Shown: piece after piece, positions 10,571 through 22,930 of the stretch
How the letters are laid out: each line of letters opens with the position of its first letter
Position numbering within the stretch: the first letter of the stretch is position 1
Source: Chrysogorgia sp. JL179-B06
Taxonomy: Eukaryota; Cnidaria; Anthozoa; Scleralcyonacea; Chrysogorgiidae
Assembly: GCA_035772405.1 (NCBI GenBank)
Contig: JAYKKM010000122.1
Coordinates: 3,717,001-3,781,000, forward strand
DNA length: 64,000 nucleotides
Reading direction: 5' to 3'
Position numbers and translations under genes: made by a program
The notes under the pieces: model-generated
Databases searched by the model: none
What the model was told of the DNA's origin: nothing
The model's input: only the letters and a program-made list of their open reading frames with translations

Positions 10571-11454
10571 ACATCCTGATCAATAGTCAGTTTACTCCAT
10601 ACAGTGCACACGTGAAACATTTAAAACTAACAAATTTATGTTTTGAAGTCAAAGTTAAAAATCAGACAATAATGTAATCTTGGCCAAAAAAAGTGAAAAT
10701 ACAAATTAACTGATTGGTGTTGTGTAACTGTAACTACCAGTGAGAACGCTTCAAGTATTTTACTCTACGCAGAAGAGGGTAAACATGTAATGATGTGAAT
10801 AAGAAAGGATATGTAAACACTACTGCAAAGTGCATCATAGAGTAGTTTACTGGGTAGAGCAGTTGAAATTCCCCACGCACGTGGACTTACAGTACCAGCA
10901 GTTCCAAATGCCTTTGTCTACTTGAAGACAGTAAGTTTTCGTTGTTGTACGTAACCATAAAACGGATTGTTTTCATCAATAACCTATCACACGAATCGAT
11001 TCCGGCCATAATTCGCCCATCACTTCCATTTGACGGTGTAAAATTATAAAAGTACTGGGGCGACGCGCGCGCTTATTGGTTGACAGTTTCAAGGTAGCCA
11101 ATCAGAATTCCATAATCGCTGCATAGCAACAGTAAAGAACATCCGTCTGAAACTTTTCATCGGACTCGAAGAGCGTACGGAGGCTGAGGAGAAGCCTCAA
11201 AATTTTACCTTAAAAGCTCAAAACACGCGAGTGGTAACCCCCCTCACCTTCAACACAAAGGTTATTAGAAACGATCTGGCATGGTTACCTGCTTGTAACA
11301 AAAAATGCCATCAAAGCTTTTTTTGCAGTCTTGGCCGGCCGTCTATAAAGTGTCTATTTTCTCATTAATCTGTTTTTCATAATCGGAAAATACAGATAAT
11401 TCTACCGATTCCGAATGTTTACCGATAACGCAACAATCGGCCAGATTCCGATAA
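10571..11454. other. Intergenic, no gene seen
   Basis: Contains only short frames. No conserved domain recognised. Confidence 0.45.
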
Positions 11455-11489
11455 TAATAATAAAAATAATAATAAAAATAATAACAACA

Positions 11490-11525
<36 letters not shown>
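11455..11525. repeat. ATT/AAT trinucleotide microsatellite
   Basis: A run of ATT and AAT units, about 70 bases. It gives a false poly-Asn peptide on the minus strand. Confidence 0.85.
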
Positions 11526-11734
11526 AATGACCTTTATTAACACTTGACAATTACATAATTATTATATTTACAATATATTATATACAGGGGTTTTAAAGTC
11601 TGTTCAAAACCAATTGTTTAAAAATATTCATATTAAATAAAAAATGAGGAACTAAATTTATAACACTAATAACAGCATATTAAATATAAAATATAAACGA
11701 GTCAAATAGAAAATTTCTCCATAACTAAGTTCAA

Positions 11735-12517
11735 TGTTCGTTTCCAATGCATGTCTTAATGAGGATACTCTGGTGCCTCTTATGCATGCAACCGCTGATC
11801 TAATTACGTTAAACGAAAGAGAACACATCTCATCCACTCCAAAGTAGTACTATACGTCTTTCTCTTATTTGCTAACAGCTCAGCCATACGTTTGTTGGCT
11901 ATTGAGGTCTCTTTACTTAGCCTGCCAGTGGTAGAAAATACAAGGGGTGTGAAAGAGGCATTCTAAACTTCCCTAATTCTGTCATCATATTTCTGTTTCT
12001 TTGCTTGCTCCTGCTTCCTACATGTATATGGAGCCTGGATACTACTGGTATTGTGATAGCCAGGTGCATTGGGGTGAAAAACCCAGCTTACATCAAAATA
12101 TGCCCTTTGCCGCCGACCCCAGAATCCCCTGGCTCTTATATCACCTCTAGCATCTTCTTCGCTGTTCTTGGACGAATGATCTCTCCATTAAGAGGTTGTA
12201 ACTGTGGCTCTTTCTCAACATCGGTGCAAATTTTTCCTTAAGAAAATCCATGACTCTTTGCTTCTGCATAAACTCTCTCTAACTTCTACAGCTTCGCTTT
12301 TTTCCCTTTGTTGTGATTCTTTTGTTTGCGCAGACTTGCTTTGCATGTATGATAGTCTGTAATTCTGGCTTTCTAAACACTTCGGCCTGATCTTTAATAG
12401 ATCGCTGATCTTCTCCGATGCAGTAAATTGACCATCTGCTTCGAATGCGGGATTTGTGATGTTAAGTAAAAAAGGGAAAGCAGTTTCCTTTCCTCGTGAG
12501 AACATTACCCCTACCAA
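11735..12517 (-). pseudogene. Retroelement C-terminal ORF relic
   Basis: On the minus strand the region near 12000-11740 reads FTPLVFSTTGRLSKETSIAN, then KRMAELLANKRKTYSTTLEW. This resembles a segment often seen downstream of cnidarian retroelement polymerases (a 'SFTPLVFS..GG' motif followed by a helical 'L.EK....YS.VM.WLR' segment). An upstream open frame (12517-12215) is rich in Lys/Glu/Ser. Stops interrupt both. Assignment to a retroelement is by pattern only. Confidence 0.45.
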
Positions 12518-12612
12518 TCAAGGCTGGAATTAGATACTCATTTATAGCATCTTCTAGTATGCTGAATGGGGATATATTTCAGCTATTTTGGCGAGCTTTA
12601 AAATCTCAGTGA

Positions 12613-12667
12613 ATTGCACCCAGTGAATGCCAATCTGGGATTGCACCCAGTGAATGCCAATCTGGGT
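12613..12667. repeat. Short tandem duplication
   Basis: The unit TTGCACCCAGTGAATGCCAA plus TCTGGG is repeated twice in tandem. Confidence 0.8.
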
Positions 12668-13829
12668 TTGCCATTTTCTTTACTTCTCGTCTGCGACTGA
12701 TACTCCGCTATGTCTTCGCTGTGCCGTCAGCAGGCGCAATGATCAGCCAAGCATGGTGTGCCTCGCATACTCGCCCCCAAGCCTTGCGCAGTTCATTAGT
12801 TGTTAACCTTGGTTATCTAATATAACCTCATTTAATTTCATTTTAATGCATTTCAACATTAGACATCAAGATGTTTCAATGGATTCGAAATCAACGTTCG
12901 TTTTTCCCTCTGAAACGAAGTACTTTTACTTCAGGGTATATTAAAAGCGTACTTCAGCCAAAATGAAGTTCATATAAAAGATCTTAGCGACGTTAGTTTA
13001 TTCCCAACGTTTCAGTATTCCTATCATGGTTAGTTGAAAATTTAAGGATTTTGACGCCATATTTGTTTTGAAAATATGATGTCATATATATATATATATA
13101 AATTATAAACTGGCAGCTCTCGTAACAAACATGAAACAAACAAGAAACACATTTTTAAAAATTTTTTTACTGACGTTTCGTGGCCAACGTGCAACATTCT
13201 CAAAGTGAAATACAAGACGTGAAAACTGTTATTTAAATATATTTTCAGTGTTAATAATAAGCCAATCAAAACAGAGTCAAAACAAAGAAAGCGGAACGGA
13301 ACTGACGTTTCCGTTGAGGCAAGGTTTAAATTTAGAAATCAGTAAACTTTCGCTGATTAGTAATTCAAACGTTGAATTACACGAAGAACAGAAAATTCAT
13401 CAAAATAAATGGGGTGGCAAGTTTCGTTAGTGTGACATCGTATGTTTGAAAGTGAAGGCTGAGACTTCCAGGTCAGATCACAGATGTGTTCCGAGATGCG
13501 CGTGTGTAAATGACGGCGCGTTTGCACAAAATACAATGCTCCGCAACATTGATAAGTGTCAATATTGAATAGACAATATGCGATCTCAGTATTAACATGG
13601 GAGTCCGGTCTTTAAACGGAAAGAAACTTGACAAGCGTAAGCTCGGTTTAAAGATGACACGAAGGTCGATTTGTGAGAAACAAGATAAGTTTGGTACGAA
13701 TTTCCAGTGAATGAGTACCGGTAAATGAAGGCAAACATAGGACAGTAATATTACTAACAGATGGAGAAAAAACCTTAGCAAGAAAAACCCTAAGACAACA
13801 GTCGAAGAAAACAGCAGTGTAACCACTGG
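12668..13829. other. Intergenic; possible Penelope-type terminal sequence near 13165-13215
   Basis: On the minus strand, GTTGCACGTTGGCCACGAAACG resembles, at its GAAACGTCAG end, the terminal sequences seen elsewhere in this window that look like hammerhead-bearing Penelope-like element ends. No CTGATGA core is present here. Also an (AT)n run near 13084. No gene recognised. Confidence 0.35.
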
Positions 13830-14146
13830 TTAAAGTGCATATAACGTCTGTGGGGATTTAACATATTTGTAATCTATGGATTCTCCTGAGATAAATTGTA
13901 ATATATCTTGTCAGCTGAAAATTTCATCTTCATAGACTTTTTTGCTGTTAAAGTTGACGGAAGTGATGTCATAGCGGGCATCTGTCTATATGAAAACCTC
14001 TTTACAGATGCCCGCTATGACATCATTTCCGTCAACTTTAACAGCAAAAAAGTCTATGAAGATGAAATTTTCAGCTGACAAGATATATTACAATTTATCT
14101 CAGGAGAATCCATAGATTACAAATATGTTAAATCCCCACAGACGTT
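13830..14146. mobile_element. Palindromic MITE, TTAAAGTGCATATAACGTCT family, copy 1
   Basis: TTAA then AGTGCATATAACGTCTG at 13830 starts a near-perfect palindrome of about 315 bases. The arms contain TTCATCTTCATAGACTTTTT and GTTGACGGAARTGAYGTCAT. The right end is lost after CAGACGTT. A complete copy lies at 58580-58914. A sister family at 40281 and 57550 shares the inner ATGAAATTTTC motif. Confidence 0.85.
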
Positions 14147-14360
14147 CACATTCGAATTTTGAGCTGGGCTCTAATATTTAGTAAGATTTCCGCCAGGGAA
14201 ATCTCTGGTAACTATATATATATATATATACTAGGAGTAATCAAAGATTATGTAATTGCGTTCGACGCATGATGGACCAGTAAATGGCGAACGAAGATTG
14301 GTAATCATGCTGTAACGAATTATGAAAATAAATAAAGCTAATAAATATATAACAGCGTCA

Positions 14361-14836
14361 AATTTATAACTTCGCGAGGCTTGCTCGTTTCGAGTAAATG
14401 TTGTTCGAATTAGATGTATGGTGTTCAAATGATCAGATTGAATTTTGACATTATAAACGCGCCATATGATTACCGTTATACCGTATGTTATTTTAAAATG
14501 AGAAGGCCATGGATTGGGCCATATGATCGCCTAGATACGTGATTTAGATTGTTCAGATCGAGTGGAACACGGCAACAAACGACAGCGTCGTTATTCCCGT
14601 TCGTTAGTTCGATTTGAAATATGACCGCTCGACCGCTAGATAACTCAGCAAATATTACAATCGTGAAGTTCGATTTGGCAAAGTGTCGCTTGAATGGAAA
14701 ATTTATAACTTCGCGAGGCTTGCACGTTTCGAGTAAATGTTGTTCCACTTGTTCGAATTAGATGTATGGTGTTCAAATGATCAGATTGAATTTTGATATT
14801 ATAAACGCGCCATATGATTACCATATATGTTATTTA
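14361..14836. repeat. Direct repeat of ~130 bp, two copies
   Basis: The segment beginning TTATAACTTCGCGAGGCTTG and ending CGCCATATGATTACC occurs at about 14361-14493 and 14700-14836. The intervening ~205 bases are unique. Could be the two ends of a small element or a segmental duplication. No gene recognised. Confidence 0.75.
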
Positions 14837-15485
14837 TTACAAGGCTATAGCCTATATGATCGCCTTTATACGTGGTTTATATTCTACATTCTATTTATTT
14901 GACCTCCATGCTATAGAAAATTTCTAGCATCATTCCGCTGGCATGCCTAATCCTGAACACTTCTACAGGCAACTTCGTATCCACTAGGAAAATGCTGCCT
15001 CGGGACTAACACAGGAGTAGCTAGTACTAATGCCATAATTTATTCCAAATTCTAAAACAGTAATTTATTCAAAAAGGGGAAAGATTTTATATTGATTTAT
15101 TTTAGCTGTAAAGCACAGTAACCCATAACATGCAAGATTAGAATGCGTTCTACTTCGTCGAACGCAATAAATATATATATATATTCATACTCGCAAAGTG
15201 TGTATTCATACTGAGCTACCTACGATCACACAGTGGTAGCTCTGTTGTGACTGAGTCCTATTTGGATGAGAGGAAACGTCAATCGATCGCGGCAGCAACA
15301 TCCGCATAATCGCTCTTTGTTATAATAGGCTTAATGGCTCGTCATAATCATTATCATCATCATCATCGGTTTTCTGCCTTTCGGCAGGTTCTATTAAAGC
15401 ACATAAGTCCTCCAATTTTCCCTGTGATGTGCTCATTCTTTCATCTCGACCTAAAGCACTTTCTCTTCTTTCATGTCATCTAACA

Positions 15486-15776
15486 TCATTTTTTTCCTTT
15501 CTTCCTCGAGGGCGCTTTCTTCCATTCTTCCTTCGATAATTTTTTCAGAAGTCCATTTTCTCTCAAAATATGTCCGATCCATTTCTTTTTCCTATTTCTT
15601 ATTGCGTCTATTAGGGTCCTGTTTTCCTTCACTATCTCTAAAACCTGTTCATTTGTTATCTTGTCTTTCCAACTTACTTCAGTTCTGGCCATTATTCTAC
15701 ATATCCACATTTCAAAAACGTTCAATCTATCGAATTCATCTATCCACATTGTCCACGATTCCGAACCATATAACAT
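15486..15776 (-). mobile_element. LINE C-terminal fragment
   Basis: The minus-strand frame (96 residues) reads MLYGSESWTMWIDEFDRLNV, then FEMWICRIM, then KKWIGHILRENGLL. This 'GSE.W.......RL...EMW..R.M......D..TN..VL' then 'W.GHILR' pattern is the conserved region after the RT domain in several LINE polyproteins. It is 5' truncated and ends in a Lys-rich tail. No endonuclease or RT core is present. Confidence 0.75.
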
Positions 15777-16536
15777 ATAAGGAGCTCAAGGAGTCACTAA
15801 ATCAGATATTGCGCCGAACTGTCGGAGCATGGAAAAAATCACATTTTTGAAAATCGCATAAGAAACGAAAAAGTTCGAATGTGACGCAGGCTACCATGCT
15901 GAATGCGTGTGATTAAATCAGTCACGCGGAATAATATCAGATACGAGCGGTACCGGTCGGACCTGCAAATTTTAACCAATTTTCTTTCCAAATTCCGTTT
16001 ACCGTGATAAATGTTGTCTGATAAATGCTATGATAAATGGTGTCTGAAGAAGGCAATGAGTATCCGTGATGAGATGTTTCAGTTCCGACTTCCGAGTTAA
16101 TATTATAACGTGTTTGATTATACAGATACCCGCTTTGTAATCTCACCTATTTTAGAAATGGCTTGCTGCTCTTTTTTGCTTGCAAAAATTCTTCTCAGAA
16201 AATGCCGGAATTGCACCTCAGGGCCTTGCGAAATCTTAATGTCCACCCCTCCTTGGATCTGCCACTGCAGTTAATTTCGACCGGGGGTGTCACAAATTTT
16301 ATTCTACGCCACTGAAATTTTACACTAAGGTCCCTAAAACCAGCGGCTCTTCGGCTCAGGGATAACCACCGTCTACCGCAGAGAAAACCCCCAGTTGTTG
16401 TTGTCCGAACAAAACAACATATCCGATGACAATGTCCAACATATTCGACATCCGGAGACAAAAGATCTCATTATCATCCAGTTGTTATTTTCACGAAGAA
16501 CAACACTTGGTCTAGGGGCATCGAGACTCCACCACC
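15777..16536. other. TMEM68: Upstream region of the TMEM68-like gene
   Basis: Intergenic DNA before the TMEM68-like start. I see no convincing TATA element or CpG island. The promoter, if here, is unremarkable. Confidence 0.35.
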
Positions 16537-16771
16537 ATGGACGCAATAGGAGTGATCAAAGTCTTGGCTCCAGCACTCATTTTTTATCCACTTCTCATTG
16601 TGTTCGCCTTTCCTTTGACACTCCTCGCCATGATGTACGCCACGGTCGTTTTTCTGCATGTTTATCGCCATCGACGACGGCAGATCTACGATGCATACTC
16701 AGAGAACTTCTGGGACGGAGCGAAGCAAGCCGTAGCCGCAGTTTTTGACGCTCAGGCGACTTATTGGAACG
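16537..16771 (+). CDS. TMEM68: TMEM68-like exon 1 (residues 1-78, membrane anchor)
   Basis: The ATG at 16537 has an excellent context (CCACCATGG). Residues ~6-43 are strongly hydrophobic (VLAPALIFYPLLIVFAFPLT onward) and form the two membrane segments or membrane hairpin of TMEM68. They are followed by a basic patch RHRRR and the conserved AYSENFWDGAKQAV segment. The donor is AACG|GTAGGT at 16771/16772, phase 1, and the next exon completes Gly79. The 36 bases downstream that keep the frame open are intron. Confidence 0.9.
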
Positions 16772-17305
16772 GTAGGTGTGACAGTTAGTGCTTGGTTGAC
16801 CATCGACAATGCAACGCTATTTTAATAAACTCGAATCAAACATAGTCAATGACTAATGGTTAAATAAAAATGCTGTGCTGCGTCGGCAGTGTCCAATGTC
16901 TTAACCTACGTTACACACAGATGTCATGTCTACACACAGAGCTGGTAGACAAGAGCCACATATACTTCACGGTATTTGACGGACTATAATAATTTTTTGC
17001 TAACTGTAGGTTTTCATTGAGTTGTGACTGTATTTCTTGACTCTTTATTTCGTCTTAATTTATTAGTTCGTGAAACATATTAGACTGGTAGTAATGATTA
17101 TTTTATTGTGATCATCATTAATCTATTATTAATAGTATTACTGATTGTTACATACATATATACTGTATGTATATATATATTTTTTGAGGGCCATATGTAA
17201 GATAACTTCATGGTTAATATGTCTTTTCCCTTGTTAAATACGGTAAAGTTTATTGAATTGGACTATCAAAAATTATTTGAATACGACCGGTGAATCGACT
17301 TCAGG
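16772..17305. other. TMEM68 intron 1, 5' part, nothing recognised
   Basis: AT-rich intronic DNA with an (AT)n run near 17155-17180. No repeat family or coding signal recognised. Confidence 0.45.
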
Positions 17306-17395
17306 TTGTAGCAAATGGATTTGTAGCAAATGGATTTGTAGCAAATGGATTTGAAGCAAAATGATTTGTAGCAAAATGACCTTGTAGCGAATCGA
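17306..17395. repeat. Short minisatellite, unit GTAGCAAATGGATTT
   Basis: About five tandem copies of a 15-16 base unit (TTGTAGCAAATGGATTT with later TAGCAAAATGATTT variants). Confidence 0.85.
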
Positions 17396-18254
17396 CTGCA
17401 TGGTAATCGTCAAAACAAGATCTCATCAGTGGGACAGGTTCGAGGGGTGTGTTGTGGGTGGAGATTAGTGTGTGTCAGGAATATCAGAATACACATAAGA
17501 AGATTGAACCTATGGTGCATGTCTGAACACATAGACCCTAGGGTTCAAACAGATATCAGAACATGAATCAATCATTTATGCAATTTTGATTAACTTTCAT
17601 TACCCACTCTATCATCAGGGTTGTGTGACACAATCGCAACAGAATAGAACATTTCACTTCATTTCTTTTTATAATTTTACCCACACAAACACAAAACATT
17701 AACTGCATTATTTACAAGAATGTGCAGAACATGAAATGTCCTACCCACCGAGATGTGACTATCACTTGAAATATTGGAATTAACTATCCCAGTTATCATA
17801 CCTGGCATATGCTGTGCTATCCGGCTACTTTTCTTTAACTATTTGTAACTTGACTTTGAGTTTCCTAATGGCAAATGCATAATATAACAAATGCATTGTA
17901 TGTCTATATTTTTAATTTACACCAGTGGCAAAGCATTCACATTCACTTACTATCCCACAACTGTTAAATGTACAATTTTTGCTCTCAAATCTCAATTGTC
18001 CTGTAGATACTAGATAATGTAATAGCTTACCATTCCATGAACATAACATCAAATGGTTGCCTAATATCAAAAATTACAATAAAATCCAGAAAATCCTTTC
18101 CTTGTTTACATTACAATGTCAGACCACCTGTCCTACAATATTTTCTTCTCACATGTACTGTAGACACTATATATACAAGCCAAGGTTACCACAAGTTTAG
18201 TTCAATAAAAATCTAATATACACACATAAGTACATTCAAGGGCCCTCGCTGGTG

Positions 18255-18300
18255 AAGAAGCCCTGATGAAGGGCCCACGCTCAAAACGTTAGACGGCCTT
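18255..18300 (+). ncRNA. Degenerate hammerhead-ribozyme-like motif of a Penelope-like terminus
   Basis: The sequence CTGATGA at 18263-18269 is followed by a 4-bp stem-loop GGGC-CCAC-GCTC and then AAAACG. A functional type needs GAAAC at that place, so a single G-to-A (CpG decay) appears to have broken the core. The flanks (CCCTGATGAAGGGCCCACGC) are those seen at ends of Penelope-like retroelements, which carry hammerheads in their pseudo-LTRs. Confidence 0.4.
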
Positions 18301-19643
18301 CTTACACACTATTTCGGCAGTACACCAACTTTTAGAATATTCAATTTGTATTTCTACACTGCCCACGCAGCATAAAACTTCAATATTACACATTTTATTA
18401 ACTTGTCCCAACTGGACTTTTCAAAGATAATTTCTAGTGTTCTACAGTCTACACAGCTAAAAGTAAATATATTCAAATGGCTTGTATAGCTGAGTGGTAG
18501 GTTTGATTCCCAGCCTTGAAAGGCCTTGATGTAGCATTGATGTCCCTTAAAAATATCATTTCTACTTATGTCTGTCCTTATTAATTTTGTGAACATATCT
18601 ACAAAGGCATTGATAGTTGTACGCATGATTTTACCCAAATGAAATTTTTTGTCTGGATTATTTTGATTAGTTTGAAGTGCAAATGGCAACATGAATATTG
18701 ATACTGCATCATTGACATCACCTTGACATTGAACTTCATATGACCCCATGCTGGTCACACACGTATAGTCACCACATGTCATGACAACATTAGCATAATA
18801 TATCAAGAGTTATCAGCTGTGTAAAACAAGAAAGACAAATACTAGTAAATCAGGTCCTGAAACACCAGTCAGATATTGAGAGAAATATATTAATGTAGGA
18901 ATTCACTCTGGTAGGCATTGTTCAAATGGATATTTTTAAATGCCACCTGGCAAGAAAAATGTCGCGAATGTAACCTTGGTTGACTTTAATTATGTGAACC
19001 CCAGCAATTTACGTAGTACCTTTATTAATAAACCTTAGCAAACTGTTTGTTAGAAATTTTGTGAAACATACAGTTTACAATTGCATTCGATTTGGTTGGC
19101 TGGCGTTTTAATAATATTCTCAAACTCATTAATAATTCATGAGGAAAATTCAAAATAAATCAATATTTAATGAGTATTTAGAAATAAGAGGAAGATTACG
19201 GCCAAATTTCGCTAACTTTAACCATATGGTTCGTTTAATTGAGAAGCAAGTATTGTTCATCCTCTGAAATCAGAGGAAGAACGTTTACTCATGTTAGTTT
19301 AAACTTTACAGTAAATACCAACCGCTGTCACTGTATGGTAGTATGCACCTGGATAAAGCTGTGGATTAAAAAGCCAACAGCTCGTATATATAGTATTTAT
19401 GAAGATGTTCGTACTAATACTGACCTGACTCGCCGGTAAAACGTTTCGTATATGAATGCCTTTTCATTTCATCAACGATAGATAGTCCGTTTTCTAGACA
19501 AAGGCAAAATTTATCCAAGTTTGCTTTTAAAACACTTTCCATGTTTCGCACGCATGCGTGAGCCAAAAAGTATGCGCGAAAACATTCGTGTAATAGGGAC
19601 TGGAGCGAGGTGGCTGATTCATATATCCCCGCACTCTTCGTTG
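18301..19643. other. TMEM68 intron 1, middle part, nothing firm
   Basis: A 150-codon open frame on the minus strand (18806-18354) follows the hammerhead-like motif, but I recognise no domain in it. It may be element-derived. Confidence 0.35.
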
Positions 19644-19820
19644 AAGGCTAAAAGGGATGACTCAAAAGGACCTTCACATTTTTTAGAACTACTAATCCTA
19701 ACCCTAATCTCAATCATCCTAACCTTAAACCTAATCCTAACCGTAGCTATCCATAACCTAACGAAAAATAAAAAACAGAAAAAAACAGAAAGGTCCTTTT
19801 GAGTCATCCCTTTTAGCCTT
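19644..19820. mobile_element. Small MITE with telomere-like core, copy 1
   Basis: The inverted ends AAGGCTAAAAGGGATGACTC and the complement GAGTCATCCCTTTTAGCCTT enclose about 110 bases rich in CCTAA(C) units such as AATCCTAACCCTAATC. A second copy is at 60841-60990. Confidence 0.82.
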
Positions 19821-20821
19821 CCCCGCACTCTTCGGGGCCCGCTTTCTAGAAAAAAGCGTGAAATTAAAATTGCGCAATGAGAAGGCGCGGGGCCCCCCAA
19901 AAAGCGGGGCCCTGGCATATGCCGCGCTTCTGCCATAGGGTTAATACGGCCCTTGTCAGTGGCCATTTTAAAAGCGTGGGATCATTCACAGGAAGAAAAA
20001 AAACTTCCTAAATCCCCGCGAAGTAGCATATGTAAATATAAATTCATAACAAATTCCTGATTATGCAAATCGTCACATCCTGATTATGCAAATCGTCACA
20101 CAGAGAAGGCTCTGTTCAAAATTAAAACAAGATAAATTTAACTTTCATGTTGATTTCAAACTGAAATCCTAAATAAATACAACTGAATGTCTTCAACAGT
20201 TCATGTGGTTAAGTAGTCTTTAATGTCGTATTCTAGCAAGTAGATCTTCTTGTCATGCGCGCGTTCTGTTAGTGGACTATGTTCTGTTAGGGGCGTACAC
20301 AATGGGGATCGGGGTGCGATCGCACCCCTTTTTGGATCCAATTAGCAACAAAAAAATTATACAAACACATTTACATTCCTGTAAAAACCTTGAGTTTTTG
20401 TAAAACAAACAATTCAAATTAAAGCGTTTTCAGACTTTCAGTATAACTTGTCGGGAAGAAGTCCGCTTGCTGTTGCCCACCCCGAAATAACTTCATGAGA
20501 GGTAAAACGACCCCCGTTTGAAAAACCCTGTGTATGCCTTGTTGTTGAATGTCGGTACCGGAGGAACAACAGGTAAGTCAGTTCGTAGGCGACAAGGCTG
20601 ACAAGTCTAGCAACGGCGGACTTGGTAAGCTAGTTTGATCTTGATCTATACAAATTCTGAACCACCCATCGGATGGTACTGTTTTGGTGTTGTCCGCAAC
20701 TGACGTCGGTTGCGTCGATACTTTCGATCACCACAGATTTCTTCGTGGGCCAAGCTGTTTTGTGCAAATCATTGGTGACCATGTTTGTTCACCCAGGGGC
20801 CGCGGAGACAATCCCCCCCCC
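19821..20821. other. TMEM68 intron 1, no gene seen
   Basis: Holds GC-richer segments (GGGGCCCGC near 19835, GGGGCCCCCC near 19890) and a tandem TCCTGATTATGCAAATCGTCA duplicated near 20055-20098. No coding signal. Confidence 0.45.
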
Positions 20822-21033
20822 ACTTTTTTCCTGATATTAATTTTCTTAAATTGGGTTGTAAAATAAAATTGAAATAGTACGAAATTCAACATCGATTTCT
20901 GCACCCCCTAATCTTCGCCACATGAAATTTCATGTGGCGAAGATTAGGGGGTGCAGAAAACGATGTTGAATTTCGTACTATTTCAATTTTATTTTACAAC
21001 CCAATTTAAGAAAATTAATATCAGGAAAAAAGT
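20822..21033. repeat. Near-perfect 212 bp palindrome
   Basis: Both arms of 106 bases are complementary around the centre CATGAAATTTCATG at 20921-20934, with one mismatch noticed near 20895. Almost no loop. The left end abuts a C9 run, the right end a TTTTCTTTTCTTCTTTTC tract. Either a very young foldback element or an assembly or cloning artefact. Confidence 0.85.
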
Positions 21034-21324
21034 TTCTTTTCTTTTCTTCTTTTCTTTTCTTCTTTTTTTGCCCCCACGTGCCCGACACCAGGATGTTTAA
21101 TTCACACAATTTCTCCAGTAGATTGTGGAAGAGAGCGAGCTCTAACGCTGTAACCTCTCTTTTGCTTTTTTCTGTAAATCAGCAATAACTCTTTCGGAAG
21201 GGATGACTTGTGGCTTTAAACGTTCCAAGCTCATCGGAAGTAAAGTTCTTGTTCTCCTATAGAGAACAACTTCTGCGCAGGACTAGCTAGCCGAATCGTC
21301 TCACTGGGTGTGTTGCGCGGAATG

Positions 21325-22930
21325 CTAATAAAGCAAGGTAGATATCTGACTTAGAAAGTACGTGCCTTCTTCATCAATATCATGCACGTTTTTAGCCGAC
21401 GACGTAACGTGCTTAAATTTCCATTTCTTCGCGAATTTGCCGAACTCTGCGGAGGCATAATGTGGACCATTATCCGAAAGCACGACCTCTGGAATCCCAT
21501 CTCTAGAAAAATGGGATCTCAGTTTCTCGATTAATGCAGTGGCTGTTGTGCTTGTCAAATAATCGACTTAAAAATCTGCTACTATCAAGTAGTTTCTATT
21601 CTCAAACGTAAACATTTCAGTTCCAACTTTCATCCATGGTCGATTCGGCTGTTCATGTAATAAAACCCTCAAACAACAGATGTCGTGATGTTGACCAACC
21701 ATTCTGGACCCATTCTCTAATTACTTGAAGTTCCGAATCGGTAGAGGTTGCACGTCTAAAGTCTCTCTTCTGCAATTGATAGATCTCTTACTAAGGTTGA
21801 TCTCTTCTAATTGGGCGCAAAACTCGCTGTCTCCTTTCTGATTTTCGAGTTCAAAGGATACGCACGAGACAATGTATCGGCTATTACCAGCTGTGTACCT
21901 TTCTTATAGGTGATCCTCAGGTCGTATTTTTGCAGTCTAAGTAGCATGCTTTGAAACCCTCTTGGGTGCATTGTGGAATGGCTTTCTTGCGATTTGTTCC
22001 AGCGGTTTATCGTCTGATTTTATGTCTTGATCTGTCGTCCGTGCACGTATTGATCAAATAATAGTTCATCTCAGTCGATGCAATGCTCTGGAGGCGTAGT
22101 GTACAGGACGTCGTCATTGCATTAATACAGCCCCAAGACCCGACTGCAGGAATCACACTGGAATGTGACCTCCTTCTTGGGATCGAATTTTAAGACCCGC
22201 TGCTTCTGTAATACAACTCGCGCCATGCTTTCTCATGACAGTAATCCCAGCATCACTCCACTCCCTTATGCTCCAGTTGACGAAGAATTTCACACAGGGA
22301 TGAAAGATGGGGCAGAAACTTCATCAAATAATTAACCATTCCCAGTGCTCGTCTCAGCGATTTAACATCTGTTGGAGTGTTAGAGTTCTCAGTGCTCGTC
22401 TCAACGATTTAACATGTTGGAGTTGGCATCTTGACCCGCGAGGGTAGTAGAAGCGAGCTTCTACTTTACCAGGGTCGGCAACAAGCCCATTACAGGTTGT
22501 TAAGCGATGACCAACGAATGGTACCTCTGTTAGACGCAGTTGGATATTTTTGGGGTTGCATGTTAGATTATGTTCCCGTGGTCGCTGCAGGAAACCAATT
22601 AAATTAGGTCTTTGTCGTGGTTTGCAACGGCCTCCGGTAACGTATATCGCCGAAGCAGTCTTCCCTTTCGTAAACGGTCTTTGTCATCCTGAACGGTATT
22701 TGCCATCCTAAACGATAACCCCAATCCCCCCTGAATCCTAACCCCAGAAATTTTTCGCAACACTGCCACAGCTTGACACAGTTTTCCGCATTATATTAGT
22801 AAAAAATTCCGGGGGGTTGGGGATGGCAAAGACCGTTTACGAAAGGGAAGAGTCGACCACAAACCAAGAAGTCATCCATTATCACTTCGACACCATCTAA
22901 ACCTTCCACGGGCCTTTTTTTGCGACGCCG
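21325..22930 (-). mobile_element. Decayed Ty3/gypsy-type LTR retrotransposon pol
   Basis: Read on the minus strand from 22930: the RT catalytic strand GLDGVEVIMDDFLV (near 22905-22865); then NPKNIQLRLTEVPFVGHRLT (near 22580-22490); and, at 21558-21325, an integrase core segment REGIP-like IPEVVLSDNGPHYASAEFGK with the D-N-G catalytic context. RT, then RNase H region, then integrase is the Ty3/gypsy order. Many stops and a MITE insertion at 22659-22851 break it. No LTRs were identified. Confidence 0.75.
22659..22851. mobile_element. MITE inserted in the gypsy pol
   Basis: The ends TCTTCCCTTTCGTAAACGGT and its complement ACCGTTTACGAAAGGGAAGA are perfect inverted repeats of about 24 bases. It separates the RT MDD motif from the rest of the pol frame. 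Confidence 0.8.

Noticed and set aside
16395..16748. 117-codon plus-strand frame overlapping TMEM68-like exon 1
   Set aside because: Out of frame with the conserved TMEM68 peptide and without recognisable domain.
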